64,000 nucleotides of DNA from Rosellinia necatrix (lineage: Eukaryota > Ascomycota > Sordariomycetes > Xylariales > Xylariaceae), in contig JAGYVD010000007.1 in NCBI GenBank assembly GCA_021209875.1, positions 2,356,001 through 2,420,000 on the forward strand. The letters are read 5' to 3'. A program made the position numbers and the translations under genes. The notes under the pieces were generated by a model. It did not search any database. It was not told the DNA's origin and saw only the letters and a list, made by a program, of their open reading frames with translations. Positions 22,234 through 32,453 of this stretch are shown piece by piece (the first letter of the stretch is position 1; each line of letters opens with the position of its first letter).

Positions 22234-23520
22234 ATGTCCCGCGACGATAGCGTCGGTCGATCCGGTCCCGAAGCCAAAACCCGCGGGCCCGTGAAGAGCC
22301 ATGGCGGCGCCAACGGCCGTGGCAACAGCACCAAGGATAGCAGCACCACAGATAACATCAACGACAATGGCCGTCGCCGTGGCCTCGCAGACTTGCCCGA
22401 GGGCGTGTTAGCCCAGGTCTTCAAGATCCTGGCCCATACCTCGCCCGGCAACCTGTGCAGCGTGTCGCTCGTCAACAAGAACTGGCACGACGTCGCCGAC
22501 TCGATCCTGTACAAGGACGTCCGCTTCGAGAAGCCCGAGCACCACCTCGTCTTCGGCCAGTCTCTCACGCGCCGGGAGCGCCGGGGCTCGGCCATCCACT
22601 ACGCCAGCCTCGAGTATCCCACCAGCGAATTGTCGCATCTCAGTCTCAATGGCCACATCGCCAACTCCCACTACGCGCCCTCGCATTTCGACAGCCTGTC
22701 GCGCACCATCTCCACCATGTCCAACCTGAAGGAGCTGGATATCGCCGTTCCCGTCACCCTGCTCCACGGCATCGGCGCCCTCTTCAATGGGCCCTTCGAC
22801 CTGGCCTGTCTCCAGTCGTGCAGCCTGTACTACCAATGCCCGGACAACGCGTACTGGGATCTCCGCGAGAACATCCACATCTTTGCGCACCCGACGCTCG
22901 AGACGCTCTACATCCGCAGGGCGAAGCTGGATTATCGCGGTTTCGATTTCATCGAGCGCCCTCACGAGCTTCCCCTCAAGACTCTCCATTTGATCGAGTG
23001 CGACATCAGCGACGACGCCCTCGGCGACGTCCTCGAGCTGCCCAAGGCCTTGGAGGAGTTCGTCATGACGCAGAGCGCGCAGCCGACCCCGGACCTGGAG
23101 GAGAGCTCCGATAACATGGGAGACTACATCGTGGCGCTGCGGTCCCAGTGCGAGACCCTGCAGCGCATCACGATCGACTTCCCCACCATGGGCAGCAGGC
23201 GATCGCTGCGCATGCGGGACTTCGAGGCCCTGAAGATCTTCCGCATCAACTGGGACTGGCAGCTTTTCGGCAAGAAGTCCAAGAAACCCCGTCTCGACTC
23301 CTTCGGCGTGCCTCCCAACCTCGAGAAATTGGAGTTCTTCAACGAGCTCGGGACGGACGAGGAGGTTGCGGAGCTGCTGGATTATCTCATGCAAACCAGC
23401 AACGTCGCAGCCAAGGCGGTTAAGACCACCCCGGTCAAATCGGTCAATAGACTGTTGGCACACCGGCCGCCCGCGCGTGCCAGAGATCGGAGGGACAGCT
23501 ACACCATCACGTTGGCGTAG
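22234..23520 (+). CDS. F-box protein
   Basis: Likely substrate adaptor of an SCF ubiquitin ligase. Single exon, 428 aa, from the first in-frame ATG at 22234. After a Gly/Ser/Asn-rich leader, an F-box lies at about residues 50-95: LADLPEGVLAQVFKILAH and SLVNKNWHDVADSILY. The rest alternates short hydrophobic strands and helices (TLETLYIRRAKLDYRGF, LKTLHLIECDISDDAL), as in fungal leucine-rich-repeat-like F-box proteins. No substrate can be inferred. The GC-rich coding sequence differs clearly from the AT-rich flanks, and the antisense frames opposite it are shadows of that bias. Confidence 0.8.
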   Translation: MSRDDSVGRSGPEAKTRGPVKSHGGANGRGNSTKDSSTTDNINDNGRRRGLADLPEGVLAQVFKILAHTSPGNLCSVSLVNKNWHDVADSILYKDVRFEKPEHHLVFGQSLTRRERRGSAIHYASLEYPTSELSHLSLNGHIANSHYAPSHFDSLSRTISTMSNLKELDIAVPVTLLHGIGALFNGPFDLACLQSCSLYYQCPDNAYWDLRENIHIFAHPTLETLYIRRAKLDYRGFDFIERPHELPLKTLHLIECDISDDALGDVLELPKALEEFVMTQSAQPTPDLEESSDNMGDYIVALRSQCETLQRITIDFPTMGSRRSLRMRDFEALKIFRINWDWQLFGKKSKKPRLDSFGVPPNLEKLEFFNELGTDEEVAELLDYLMQTSNVAAKAVKTTPVKSVNRLLAHRPPARARDRRDSYTITLA

Positions 23521-24841
23521 ACCGATCAAGGCGGCGTTTTCATTCGGCTTGTTTTGCATCCACTAATATGGATTTCTTTTGCGGTCGCTAGGCGGCTGGT
23601 TTCGATTTTCTCTGTCGTTTTCTTTTTCCCTTTTTTTTTTTTTTTTTTGTCGGAGTGGCCGGTGGCGGTTTTACAGGATAGAGAATGTATATCTACATAG
23701 AGGCGATGGGATAGACTTGAGACTACCGCAATCGAATAGAAGGCATAGATAGGGCAGAGATCTTCTTAGATGGATCTACCATAGTCAAGGGCATGGGTTC
23801 CATTTTTTTTGGTCGATAGTGGTCTGGTACAAATCTTCAGGTTTGCTAGACGGACAATAAACAGAGAATTCCTTCAACATAATCGGGAATACTACCTATT
23901 ACCTAACATTGGGCCTCCGTGAATTTGCCTACTAATAAGAGGTATGTATATAGGTAACTCAAAACTCAGGTGGTGAATGTGATGAATGCCGAACCATGCC
24001 GCTCAGATTTCCCCCAAGACTGCCTATTACAGACTAGCGCCATCTAGATAAGCAGCACGCTACCCTTAGTATTTTGACCGCTCTTATCCCAACGTCTACA
24101 CCAAACCGCCTCTGGCAACGCGCGACCTCTTAGAAAGAAAAGGGACGATGGGGATTGCGGGGCATATTCTTTATTCTGGGCTTAGTCCAGATGCATGCCA
24201 CTTCTTCGTGCTTGGTCTTCCCAAAAGCTATCCCGAGAATTGACTGCCCCTCCTTCTCACCACATGAAGAGAGGGAAAAAAAAGGAGGGGTACGATTATT
24301 GGTCCGGTCACCAACAATACCTTGACGCGTTTTTTTTTTTTTAGCTGAGGATCCCCTAAGCTCGGATAGCAACAATGGGTGGATAAAACCATAGGGTGGG
24401 AAAATTTTCTTTCACCCGCCTGTCAGTCGTCCCCAATCAGGGAGCTTAGCGTAGAGACGTGACGGATCTTAGCATATGGTGCAGGTGGCGGGTCTCAATT
24501 GAATTCATCATTTCTCAGAGGGGGTGGAACCTGAGTCGCCGCACCCCGCCAATGGGGTTGGGATCCTATCATTCACAGGAATTTTTTTTTTTTAACCTGT
24601 GTTGACCCCTCTTAGTATTATGAAATCGAAATAGACCTTTTCGTTGCCTAGGTGAATGGATCTTCTGCAGACGGGTTTATAAGGGACGTACCACACCCTG
24701 TCTTCGCTTGTGCGCACCGCTCCCTGATCTATTTTATCCCACCCTGCTCTCTCCCCTTCCCGAAACCCCTCTCCGTCTTCCATCTCGTGTCAAACAAACC
24801 CCTCCATAGCACAAAGAGACCTTGCATTTCCTCTGCCCGCC
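23521..24841. other. Intergenic with homopolymer runs
   Basis: 3' region of the F-box gene and promoter of the NAP gene. T runs near 23630-23650, 24330-24343 and 24582-24594. A CT-rich stretch lies directly before the NAP start. No gene seen. Confidence 0.5.
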
Positions 24842-25834
24842 ATGTCTTCCACCGACGCCGATGTTGTCATCGACCCGCAGACCATCAAGGAGCTGCATCT
24901 CTTTGAGGCAGCCATCTCCGATGTTGACACCGAGGTGACTGCCAAACAGTACTTGATGTCCCGGGAAATATTTGCCGCTCGTCAGCAGACAATCGCCAAG
25001 ATCCCTAGCTTCTGGGCCGTCACCTTCGACAATGCCGCCACCGAGCTCGAGGCTGCTGTCACCCAGAACGACCTCGAGGTCTTCTCCGCTGCCCTCACCT
25101 CCCTCGAGGTTACGAGACCCGAGATCCCCGCCTCTGCTAAGCCCTCCGATATGGGCCTCGACAAGTTCGGCGAGCCCCGCTCCCTCCAGTTCACTTTCCG
25201 CTTCGGCGACAATGAGTGGTTCTCCGACAAGGAGCTGACCAAGACGTTCTACTTCCGCTATGGCAAGGACGGCTCTGCCGGCCTCGTTTCTGAGCCCATC
25301 AAGATCAACTGGAAGAGCCCCGCCAAGGATCTGACTCACGGTCTATCGGATGCCGCCCTGGCCTTTTGGCACGCCCAGAAGTCCGACCCTTCCCAGAAGC
25401 TCGACGGCGTCCTCGCCAACGATGCGCGCCACGCCCGTGACGCCGCTGCCAAGAAGGCCCCTGAGTACGTGGAGCTAGCCAAGAAGCTTGAGAACAACGT
25501 TGAGGGTGCCCTGAGCTTCTTCAACTTCTTCTCCTACCGCGGTCGCTGGATCAGCGCCGCCGAGCACGTTGAAGCCAAGGCTGAGATGCTCGCCAAGCGC
25601 AAGGCTGCCCAGGCCGGCCAAGAGATGGAGGAAGATGACGATGACGAGGATGACGACGAGGACTTCACCGAAGAGGCTGTTGAGACGTTCCCTGCTGGCC
25701 ACGAGGTCGCCGTCACTATTGCCGAAGACATTTTCCCCAATGCCATCGACTACTTTATGGGCAACCATATCGACAGCGATATCGATCTCGACGATGATGA
25801 TGAGGATGATGAGGATGAAGAGATGGAGGGCTAA
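24842..25834 (+). CDS. SET/NAP-family histone chaperone
   Basis: Nucleosome assembly protein family member that would bind H3-H4 or H2A-H2B and aid histone deposition or acetylation. Intronless, 330 aa, with ATG at 24842 after a pyrimidine-rich leader. The N-terminal dimerisation helix region is followed by REIFAARQQTIAKIPSFW, the family hallmark. The earmuff core follows, with TFYFRYGKDG and SFFNFFSYRG. The end is strongly acidic (Asp/Glu runs from about residue 262 and at the C-terminus), as in SET and Vps75 rather than the longer Nap1. Expected location is nucleus and cytoplasm. The codon choice suggests strong expression. Confidence 0.88.
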   Translation: MSSTDADVVIDPQTIKELHLFEAAISDVDTEVTAKQYLMSREIFAARQQTIAKIPSFWAVTFDNAATELEAAVTQNDLEVFSAALTSLEVTRPEIPASAKPSDMGLDKFGEPRSLQFTFRFGDNEWFSDKELTKTFYFRYGKDGSAGLVSEPIKINWKSPAKDLTHGLSDAALAFWHAQKSDPSQKLDGVLANDARHARDAAAKKAPEYVELAKKLENNVEGALSFFNFFSYRGRWISAAEHVEAKAEMLAKRKAAQAGQEMEEDDDDEDDDEDFTEEAVETFPAGHEVAVTIAEDIFPNAIDYFMGNHIDSDIDLDDDDEDDEDEEMEG

Positions 25835-26186
25835 ACGCTCGGACTAATGATTTCCTTTGTTCCTTCTTCATGACACGGTATGGAAAAGTCTGGTTTGTGG
25901 GACAGGGTTTTTTAGACGGTTACTGATGAAGAGTAGGCCAATGGCCATGAGACTGCGATGATGATTTATAGATACCAATCCAGCAGGGCACCTCTACCCT
26001 GATCTTCTCCATATCTTTACTCACAAAGATTTCGTGATTTCTGGCGTAGGCTATTGTTAGATGTGTTTGAGGAAGATCGGGCAACAGTCATATATCCTTC
26101 GGCCTTGATTACCACTCGACACCAAGAATACAAAGCCTTCCCAGCTCAATCGACCACCCGAAGGTCAGTGTAACATGGGAGTATAG
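25835..26186. other. Convergent intergenic gap
   Basis: 3' ends of the NAP gene and of the MEIOB-like gene face each other here. Nothing else is visible. Confidence 0.5.
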
Positions 26187-27776
26187 TCACTGCGCTTCCA
26201 CATTTCTCAGTAAATTTACGTTAAGATTTGCGACATTTTGTACCGAACGTTCGATGTCGTCTTTTTGACCGCGTACTGTGGGAAAGTTTTGAGTTGCCCC
26301 CGCATAGATGAACCGAGTCCAAGCAGAGTCATTACATACGAGCCTATTTCCGGTAATCATGCCACTCTCATCGGGGAATGAGCTGAGGATACGAGGATTT
26401 GGTGATAGATTCCGCTGTCAATCGCAGTTTTTGCAGATTGCCGTTGCTCTGTTGGCATAAAGAGGTATACCGTAACTGCATAGTAGTTAGTGAATCTTGA
26501 ACAAGTTGTCAGATTAAAAAGCTTACCATCCAGTACAATAGGTAGTGGCTTTGCGCCAATGACCCATCATTTCGAGAACTATAACACTCAACTTCCCCGT
26601 GAAATTGCTGCCAGGATCTTGATTGCGTATTTGATCCTCAAGTTCGGCTAGAGTGTATAACGCTCGATCGGGGCCGTACATGGCAACCTGTAGGCCCCAT
26701 GTGTCTTTAAGAAAGGGGACAATGACGCCTGCCCTCTTAGCCATATCTTGAATCTTCATACGCAGCCATATAGATTCCGGGAAATCAGGGTCAACATCGA
26801 CAATTGAACTGTACCCTCTGGCAACCTCGGCATGTCTGGATCCGCTGCCGTTAGTCCGATCACCCGTGTAGCATGAAGGCTTAGAAATGAGCAAAATAGT
26901 ATGGTTCAGGACCCATAACTTGACAGATGGAATCTTGTCCTCCCAAACTTTCAAAATACAGTGTGCGGTATTATCGTCATTAACTTCAACTAGGTCAAAG
27001 GTACAGTCTTTTCTTTTAGAGTAAATAGTCCTCCGCAGTCCGACACTCCGCACGCAAACCATAATTTTGCCTTCGCCCAGGTTGTAGCCACTGGTGAGGA
27101 AGGATTTCAATGTCATGGGGCCAGGGAGGCGGTCGTAGGGCTTGGTATACATCTCCAATAGGGAGCGTAATGAGTGGTCGTCTGAGGAGCCGGGCTCATC
27201 TACGTGAAATACTATATGTGTTGCGCCGTTGCGGCCGGGGTATATCGTGGTAGCTATGGAACAGTACGGAATATGGCCGATTTCAGCGCGGTTGCCAACA
27301 GATATTGCAGTCGCCTAGACAGAAATTCTCTGGCTTAGCAAGGACTGGTACTTGAAGGCGTTGCAGTATAGCTTTATCTAAAAAAACATCGTCAAAACGG
27401 CTGCATAGCAGGCGTGCCAGCTGACACAGTCAGGGTATGTTGGACGTACTGCCATTGCGGCTGTGCCATCGCATATAATGAGAAAGTGAAAGTCACTTGT
27501 GCTCATCGGTGTTTTATTCAGCCTTCTAGCGGACGAAAAGTCGGCCAGTCCCCTAGTGATTTTGTAGTTATGGAGACCGGCCTTCAGTTCTGCAATGGGA
27601 TAAGCATAATAATACCGTGAAGGTCTGAATGGCCATGACAGCGGGTTGGTGACTGCTGCCACTTCGACGGGGGCGAAGCCATCGCCGGCTTTGCTGATAT
27701 TAAAAGAGCTGTTCCCTCCACTTGGGGCTAACTCCCGCGAATAAAAGGACTGGGTGGATGGGAAACCAGCAGTCAT
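26187..27776 (-). pseudogene. MEIOB-like OB-fold gene with an in-frame TGA
   Basis: Exons 27776-27450, 27314-26527 and 26475-26187. Phases match at both introns, and both introns have good donors and branch points. The middle part has an OB-fold core (CTFDLVEVNDDNTAHCIL, LKVWEDKIPSVKLWVLNHTI), followed by YCTGCYGIPLYANRATAIC and KNC, a CxxC...CxxC zinc ribbon that spans intron 2. This order (OB fold, then zinc ribbon, then OB-like C-terminus with DESG) matches MEIOB, a meiotic single-strand DNA binder acting with SPATA22. Directly after KNCD comes TGA (26420-26418). Then 76 more codons stay open in the same frame to a TGA at 26187. The stop is one C-to-T change from CGA. If translation ends there, the last OB part is lost. 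Family assignment is moderate. Confidence 0.55.
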
Positions 27777-29073
27777 GGCGGCGGCTGATTAGAATGAATG
27801 GCGCGTCATTTTGGCTCGGCGATACGTCGAAACGCTCATGTACACCGGGCTCAATGCGCAGTGATGTTCATCAGCAATTTGTCTTCTTGTAGATAGGCAG
27901 GTAGGCAGGTAGGCAGGCAGGTAGGTAGGCAGGTAGGTAGACAGGCAGGTAGGTAGCTAGGTGGAAGCAACTGCTCAGAGAAATGGATGGGCCCATAATC
28001 TGGGATAGGCTGGCTGGCTGGCAGGCAGGCTTTTCGCGTTCCGTAGGTACCTTCTTTTGATTCTTACTTTTAGGTAGTACTAGTGGCTTGAGATTTGCCC
28101 AGTACCTACCATAAGTGCCTTACCCACGTAAGTAATAAACTCCCCCTTCCATCACAGGCTACTAGTCTGGCGGAAATAATACGCACATGGCGATAGCGAC
28201 TGCCGGGTTTCTTATGTAGAGCCCGTTGGCACATTAAATAAGATACCAACATAGGTAGGCAATGTAGTATCACGCTACCGGAGACCCCGTACGTAGCAGC
28301 CTCGGTGAGGTCAGATACGGCATTGTGCCATACGCGTACGACGCTTCACATCTGCAGAGAAGCCATGACCTGGAAGGCATAAATCTCGATCAAAACTGGC
28401 CAACTGATTTATGCTATATGAATTCACAAGGACCTGCTCGTGGCTAACAAATGTCGTGATTTCTCAGGCAATATTCCGGACCGAACAATATTCGCCGTCG
28501 GTGACATTTCTATTGTTGGGAGATGATCGGGGTTTCAATAGGCAGGTTAGATCAATCAATAATCCCCTTCCTTCCCCACTCGCGCCCTATCTACACGTGC
28601 TTGGTATGAGCAGCCTGCGTAGGGCGCCGGAATAAGGAGGTTTTAATACAGCCTTTGCAAGCATGGCAGAGGCGGGGGTATAAGGAGTAAGGCGGATCGA
28701 GCGCCACAAAAGTGAGGGGTTGTCAAGCTGAGACATTGGTTTGCCGTACTATGATTGCACGGACTACATCTACCCAACGATGGCTACTGGTGACAAGCTG
28801 TAGATGTGATATTGGGGTGGCTATTACGCTGCATCTCGCAAAATAAGGCACCGGCATAGTCATCAATTCTGCACCATCCTTGCTAGCCGTCGGGCGGGAG
28901 ACAACAGACAAGCACTCATCGTACGGCGAGGAGTTTATATTCAACGTTGCTCTAGCCAGGTCCGGCGACATTGTTGCGCACTTTGCCAAGGCAGCAAGGG
29001 GAGAAACATTGACGCGTTGGTATCTTGATAGATGATAACTTGGGATCGAACGCTTCGGCGACCTGGGTGGGGT
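27777..29073. other. Gene-poor stretch with TAGG tract
   Basis: No gene recognised. A degenerate GTAGG/CAGG tract occupies 27892-27963. Confidence 0.5.
27892..27963. repeat. TAGG/CAGG tetranucleotide tract
   Basis: About 72 bp of intermixed GTAG, GCAG and GTAGGTAG units. Similar tracts occur at about 44620-44760, 49038-49060 and 63890-63950, so this is a genome-wide intergenic motif of this species rather than a local array. Confidence 0.8.
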
Positions 29074-29613
29074 ATGTCGGAGCAATTCGACCGCATGGTT
29101 CCCGTCCAGATACGCGCGTAGCTCTCCGCCGTGCTGTACAACAGCAAGAACATGTCGGGTTGCGCGGCAGGTGTTCTTGATAGGGTCTGTCTACGCGAGC
29201 CCTGTGAGCACGCGATCCCTCTACATTCTTTGGGCTTCCGCGGGGTATTGACGATAATCCGGGGCAACTGACGTGGTACGCTGCAAGACTCCCAAAGGAT
29301 GTGGCATCTGTGCCTCGTCTAAGGCGGCGATACAGGGCGCGCTCAAGCGTATGGCGCGGGACTTTGCCGACAAAGGCGCCACCGCCAATCCGATTTCTCT
29401 AGGCGGGGACCAGACGAGTGTGGTAACCGAGCACGCGAAGCATTGCGTCGGGGCTTTGGCGAGATCGTTCCCGAATAAGTGATTGTTGAGATTAGCGCGC
29501 AGGGAGCTCATTTAATAGGGCGAAGGATACATAGAACAGCCAATGTGGTAGCCATTTTGTCCTCGCCTGAGGCGGGGTGGATGGCGGACCATACGATTAA
29601 TTGCGACAATGGG
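29074..29613 (+). pseudogene. Short-chain dehydrogenase/reductase relic
   Basis: Three blocks in different frames line up with a classical SDR such as a naphthol reductase. Block 1 (from 29074), MSEQFDRMVPVQIRA, resembles the helix before the active site and then stops. Block 2 (about 29309-29480), SSKAAIQGALKRMARDFADK with ISLGGDQTSVVTEHA, corresponds to the YxxxK helix and the PG motif, but Tyr is Cys and PGG is LGG. Block 3 (29542-29613), VVAILSSPEAGWMADHTIN, is the usual C-terminal strand before the final glycines. No NAD-binding GxxxGxG is visible upstream. The gene is dead. Confidence 0.65.
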
Positions 29614-31094
29614 ATATTCGTGATACGATGCTTTGTAGGTCGTTAGATTGGATGGGAAATACAGAGCCCATATTCAAATATATGACACCTAAACATCTTG
29701 TGTCTTGGCATTTCCGACTGCTTCATCTCAAGCCCTCTGCTGCTAGATAGCCCTTGGTTTCGAACCGCGAGTATAGATGCCCTTGGGGCAATGGCAAAGG
29801 GTCACACGACGGCGTGGATCGAGGACGATGTGTAGTAATTACATTGAAGTCGCCTCATGGAGGGGTTTTGTCAATGTTATTTGTCGAAGCTCGTTCGTCT
29901 CTCCGCTCGCGTCGTCATGCGATCTCATTACGTGACCACCAATATGTTTAACCAATGCTCCACATCTTTTATCCATATTCCGACGCAGGGTGCTCAACGT
30001 GTTTGCCTATTGCTCGACCAGCTCACTGGGCCGTTAGCTTTAATAGCTTTCCCCAATCTTGGTCATGTTGGCTTAGGAGGGTTTAAAGTTCGCATCGAAC
30101 GTCCCCGGGGATAAGACACGTTGCCAGTGTTGCTTTGACAACAACATCCCCCTTGGCCGCAATAGGTCTTTCAATATTGTATGACTGTTTCGTGTCCGCG
30201 TTCCGGTGGCTGATAACCCCTCTTCGGAATCATGGTATCAGGGGCATCTCCACCTGCATGGACCCCTCTATGGGGCAGCAATGCATGGCGTTCTGCGCTT
30301 GTCGCCAGGGGCATTCATCTCGACTGAAGAACCCGGTGGGATGTGCAATGCCAGGTGCTGACCGAATATGCATAGTACGAGGCGCCACACGTGGGGGGCG
30401 AAAGGGGGACGGAGCCAAAGTTTCGATCACGTACATGATTATATGCCGGTATGACCTGCGTTGAGCGTCTATCCTAACTGTATCCCGACTCTGAGGAACA
30501 ACGCCAAGCCCGAAACGTGACTGTGCGGGCCAGGGGCGAGCGCGCAAGGTCAGCCAGGTGTGGTGGTGACGCGAAGCGGTGACCGATCAGTGAGGGGTGA
30601 GGGGGAGGGGAAACGAAAGACACGGTAACCAAGACGCGCCAGCATTCGTTAATTGATACTCGACCAGCTGATAGGGGCGCGGTGCATCCACGCGACCAAG
30701 GATAGCCTTGATGCAGCTAGATCTATCCGTGTGGGTCGAGAGATGGAGTCCGCGCAGATGACAGGCCAGGACGCTTCATCATCCCCGCGGCCACTTCTGC
30801 ACGACCAACTGGCACAGGGCGGTCAAGCCAGCATCTCCCAAATGCAACTGCCAGGGGCCGTGTCGTGGCAATGGTGCCGCTTTCGGACGTTAGATCAGTT
30901 GTCGCCTCAGGAGGAGGACGAGGCGAATGCATGGTATAAGTTGGCTGTCATATCCGCCGGGAGCTTACATCGTTCCAGCCATGTGTAGTACTAGTCACGC
31001 GATATTCTCAGAGTCATACGCAAATCCGCATTTGAACAAAGAGCCCAGATCATCACGTTTTGTATAGCCTGTATACCACATACAGAAATACAAG
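29614..31094. other. Gene-poor stretch
   Basis: No gene supported. Open frames at 30135-30464 and 30653-30988 lack recognisable motifs and could be random. Confidence 0.45.
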
Positions 31095-32144
31095 ATGGCC
31101 GCTACTTCCGTCCTCATTCCCATCGATGTCATCAACCAGAATGGAGGTGTGCTCCCCCCTAGCGCACTCTCTCAACAAAACCCTCGCCATGGCCGGAGTA
31201 GAGGTATGAGTGTGAATGGCAAGAGTGGAGGTGGCAAAGGCTATCGGGTGGTCGAGAATGCCGACGCCACTGTCGACAAGGCAGTGGTGTTTGTGTTGAA
31301 GCGCGCTGTCTCGCAGGACGAACTCGACCCCGAGGCCGAGGACCAGGATTATCTCATCTGTGATGCAGAGGGATGGGTCGGGGTTGCTGACCTGGTGCGT
31401 TTATTATACCTCGTTTTATCCAGCCAAACAAACGCCATGATGACTAATTCTACGCCGCAGCTGGAACAAACAAGGATGAAGGATCTAGGAATAACGATCA
31501 ACGATATTCGCCATGCCGCTTCTTCATCAAAAGCACGGTTCACGCTCCGGCAACAACCCGAATCCGACGCAGGGAAGGCCGAGTCATACCAGATCAGGCG
31601 GGATGCTAAACGTGACAGCACATCCCAAGCACCTCTAATCCCGGAGGGCGAGCCGCTCAAGGCCGACTCCGAGAACCTACCGGAGTACATTGTCTATGAG
31701 ACAACTTATCAAAACTACCCGCTCGTGGTCGCGTCGGGTAACATCAAGCGAGCAGACGGTGCCACGCATTTATCATTCCTTCCTGTTGCCGCCGCAACAG
31801 CGACAAGCCGTCCCAGCAAGGCTGATGTCAGCATCTGGATCCATCTCCGCACGGCGATAGAGCAGGCTCCAGAACTAAAATGGCAATTCACCACATCGGG
31901 CAGGATCGTGACCATCGCAGAAGAGGTACCGCAAGGTTTGTGGAAGAAGGCGGTCGCCCGCCGGCCGGATATCGGACTGCTATTTGAGGATGGCGTGGTG
32001 CACAAAGAAATTCCCGAGGGCCTCAGGGGAAAAGGTGCCAAGGGCAAGGCGAAGAAGGGTAAAGGGATGCTGAAGCACGAAGGCCAAGGCCGTGCCGAAA
32101 GCGAGTCTGACAGCGTTGAGGAGGAAGAGGAAGGGGAAGAGTAA
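31095..32144 (+). CDS. Tpt1/KptA-related protein (2'-phosphotransferase fold), probably non-catalytic
   Basis: Exons 31095-31394 and 31461-32144; the 66-nt intron is a multiple of three and has no stop, so retention would add 22 residues. Spliced length is 327 aa. The layout follows RNA 2'-phosphotransferase Tpt1: an N-lobe ending in DAEGWVGVADL, then MKDLGITINDIRHAASSSKA with RFTLRQQ, then YIVYETTYQNYPLVVASGNI with THLSFLPV, then VSIWIHLRTAIEQAPELKWQ. The residues Tpt1 uses for NAD-dependent phosphate removal seem changed: the LLRH, QGHS and HGT positions read VLKR, KRDS and YETT. The C-terminus is a Lys/Gly-rich stretch followed by Glu-rich residues. It may bind RNA or NAD without the classic reaction. 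Fold assignment is moderate, loss of catalysis is inferred. Confidence 0.65.
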   Translation: MAATSVLIPIDVINQNGGVLPPSALSQQNPRHGRSRGMSVNGKSGGGKGYRVVENADATVDKAVVFVLKRAVSQDELDPEAEDQDYLICDAEGWVGVADLVRLLYLVLSSQTNAMMTNSTPQLEQTRMKDLGITINDIRHAASSSKARFTLRQQPESDAGKAESYQIRRDAKRDSTSQAPLIPEGEPLKADSENLPEYIVYETTYQNYPLVVASGNIKRADGATHLSFLPVAAATATSRPSKADVSIWIHLRTAIEQAPELKWQFTTSGRIVTIAEEVPQGLWKKAVARRPDIGLLFEDGVVHKEIPEGLRGKGAKGKAKKGKGMLKHEGQGRAESESDSVEEEEEGEE

Positions 32145-32453
32145 AGCGATTTTATGATGATATGATAAAAACGGACACATGAAATGGCACCGAGTATATT
32201 AGACAGCTAGTCTGAAAAGAATAATGAAGAAACGCCCACATTGCGTAGCAATATGCTCTTCTCGGTTGGACTTGTTCGTTGGTTTTTCTCTCTGGTTTGT
32301 GTAGTTGCTCGCTATCGATCGTTATTATTGTTGCATCTAGTAGATGATCAAGAAAATCACATACCCTGGGGCAAGGGACAACACGGTCGGCGATGGACGC
32401 TGCCTATTTTGTTATCGGTTGCCTGGAATTAAGTACCTAACAGTGACCTTGCC

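Noticed and set aside
27892..27963. TAGG tract as a CRISPR-like or regulatory array
   Set aside because: No regular repeat-spacer structure, and the same motif is dispersed over the window; eukaryotic intergenic simple repeat.
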